Shown piece after piece: positions 62,958-64,000 of a stretch of 64,000 nt of DNA. The first letter of the stretch is position 1, and every line of letters starts with the position of its first letter. The translations under genes and the position numbers were made by a program. This DNA is from Leptospira fletcheri (GTDB taxonomy: Bacteria; Spirochaetota; Leptospiria; Leptospirales; Leptospiraceae), in assembly GCF_004769195.1 (NCBI RefSeq), contig NZ_RQET01000014.1, positions 140,302 to 204,301 of the forward strand, given 5' to 3'. The notes below the pieces were generated by a model. That model was given only the letters and a program-made list of their open reading frames with translations. It was not told where the DNA came from and did no database searches.

Positions 62958-63881
62958 ATGGCCAAACTCGTCTTCAAACCCATCCAGATCGCCGATATGC
63001 AAGATCAGGTCGAGCTTCAAATTCCGGATAAGTACAAGAAATTCCATCGGGACGAAGATGCGGAAGAGTTCGAAGTCGACCAGGAAGGAAACATCATCGA
63101 GCAGTACCAAGGCCCTTCGATCGAAGAGATCGAAGCGGAGCTGAACAGGTACAAGGAAGAGACAGAAGAAAGCATCAAGAAGATGCTGGAAGATTCCCGC
63201 CGTAAAGCGGAGGAAATCGAAGAGGAAGGCAGAAAGAAAGCCTTCCAGATGATCCAGGACTCCAAAGAAAAAATCAAATTGGACGAGGATTCCGGAAAGG
63301 CCAAGGCGGAGCAGATCCTGGAACGGGCCAAAATGGAATCCGAACGGATGATCAAAGAAGCCGAAATGAAGACGGCCGAGATCGAACACGAGGCCTATCT
63401 AAAAGGATTCGAGGCCGGACGGGAAGTGGGATTCCGAAAAGGACAAGGAGAGGTTCGACGACTCATCGACCGCCTGGGAACCATCGTAGGTAAAGCAATC
63501 GACATTCGTGCGGAACTGATCCAAGCCTCGGAAAAGCAGATGGTCGAGATGATCCTCATCATCGCGCGCAAGATCATCAAAGACGAAATCATCGAGCGCA
63601 AGGAAATCGTACTCAATAATATACGCGAAGCCTTGAAACGGATCAAAGACAGGGATCGCGTAGACATCCGCGTGAACTTTGCGGATCTGGAAATCACTAC
63701 GGCGCACAAGGACGAACTCATCAAGTTGATGGAGTCTCTCCGCAAGGTAAATATCTACGAAGACTCAAGGGTGGACAGAGGCGGAGTCATCATAGAAACC
63801 GATGTGGGTGCTATCGATGCGCGCATCTCCACCCAGCTCAAGGAAATCGAAGAAGCGATTCGAAATGCGGAGCCGATATAA
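62958..63881 (+). CDS. fliH: Flagellar assembly protein FliH
   Basis: The 307-residue protein begins 'MAKLVFKPIQIADM', has a long charged coiled coil (about 50-160, Glu/Lys-rich) and a C-terminal FliH/VATPase-E-type domain ('FRKGQGEVRRLIDRL', 'IDRGGVIIETDVGAIDARIS'-like, read here as 'DRGGVIIETDVGAIDA'). It holds the export ATPase FliI at the type III export gate and inhibits it. Length is at the large end for FliH. It starts 1 nt after fliG. fliI is not seen in the remaining 119 nt. Confidence 0.94.
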   Translation: MAKLVFKPIQIADMQDQVELQIPDKYKKFHRDEDAEEFEVDQEGNIIEQYQGPSIEEIEAELNRYKEETEESIKKMLEDSRRKAEEIEEEGRKKAFQMIQDSKEKIKLDEDSGKAKAEQILERAKMESERMIKEAEMKTAEIEHEAYLKGFEAGREVGFRKGQGEVRRLIDRLGTIVGKAIDIRAELIQASEKQMVEMILIIARKIIKDEIIERKEIVLNNIREALKRIKDRDRVDIRVNFADLEITTAHKDELIKLMESLRKVNIYEDSRVDRGGVIIETDVGAIDARISTQLKEIEEAIRNAEPI

Positions 63882-63913
63882 TCGACCATTCACGTCCACT
63901 CTCTCTACCCTCC

Positions 63914-63943
63914 TGCCCGATCCCCCTTTCAGGAGGTCGGGCA
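63914..63943 (+). terminator. GC-rich hairpin after fliH
   Basis: TGCCCGA (63914-63920) and TCGGGCA (63937-63943) form a 7-bp stem, with an inner CC-rich/GG-rich pairing. Only a loose T-rich stretch (63951-63960) follows. It lies 33 nt after fliH and may end or attenuate the operon before any downstream fliI. The rest of 63882-64000 holds no gene I can support. Confidence 0.35.
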
Positions 63944-64000
63944 AGGGGAGTCTCTTCTTTGGGGGTGCGGTTTTCGGGGGGAATCTTCCAGCATCTTCTT

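Overview
The window looks like chromosomal DNA of a Leptospira-type spirochaete (order Leptospirales). The grounds are several lipoproteins and outer-membrane-type proteins, a flagellar fliF-fliG-fliH cluster, two methyl-accepting chemotaxis proteins, no sign of phage or IS genes, tRNAs without an encoded CCA, and heavy use of TCC/GGA/GAA codons. By eye the GC content is nearer balanced than in the AT-rich pathogenic species, so a higher-GC Leptospira lineage is my guess. The species cannot be fixed from this sequence.

Layout. 1-3.8 kb: a leftward efflux cluster (TolC-type outer-membrane protein, membrane-fusion adaptor, small exported proteins) whose inner-membrane pump is not in the window. 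3.9-8.5 kb: leftward TlpA-like lipoprotein, class I glutamine amidotransferase, secA and a lipoprotein. 8.5-13.3 kb: rightward RNA polymerase omega-like protein with a very acidic tail, a Maf/MptE-like (DUF115) protein with no ordinary start codon, a response regulator, a HEAT-repeat protein and two small exported proteins. 13.4-13.8 kb: a CAT-anticodon tRNA followed by a cluster of degenerate copies of its own 3' end and a GC-rich hairpin repeat. 13.9-18.9 kb: alpha/beta hydrolase, bifunctional nuclease, coiled-coil/phasin-like protein, MFS transporter, stand-alone tandem-ACT protein. 19-25 kb: outer-membrane-type protein, then a leftward run of a 56-codon small gene, an unknown protein, thioredoxin, a metallo-beta-lactamase/cyclic-nucleotide-binding fusion and an acyl-CoA dehydrogenase. 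25.1-29.6 kb: tatA-tatC facing tig-clpP-clpX, with tRNA-Gly behind tig. 29.8-35.5 kb: a molybdenum-cofactor island (moaA-moaD-moaE-mobA, divergent moeB-rhodanese, and a molybdopterin oxidoreductase as the likely client). 35.6-46 kb: GDSL esterase, GH3 hexosaminidase, hemW, a chemoreceptor, ilvB-ilvN, TPR protein, metallophosphoesterase. 46-53 kb: a second chemoreceptor, a DNA-helicase-associated-domain protein, a UbiB-family kinase. 52.8-59.4 kb: feoA-feoB-LTA-synthase-like, then a NeuB-family synthase overlapping an M23 peptidase. 59.4-64 kb: a TrmH-type methyltransferase and the divergent fliF-fliG-fliH operon.

Functional themes are protein export and quality control (SecA, TatAC, trigger factor, ClpXP), cofactor assembly for a molybdoenzyme, motility and chemotaxis, ferrous iron uptake and envelope polymer metabolism. 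Genes are very tightly packed, with many ATGA-type overlaps and convergent genes sharing or nearly sharing stop codons. The observations I rate highest are the missing canonical start codon of the Maf-like gene at about 9086, the repeat cluster behind the CAT tRNA, the omega-like protein with its acidic tail, the FliG paralogue that lacks the EHPQ and torque residues, and the beta-lactamase-fold/tandem cyclic-nucleotide-domain protein.
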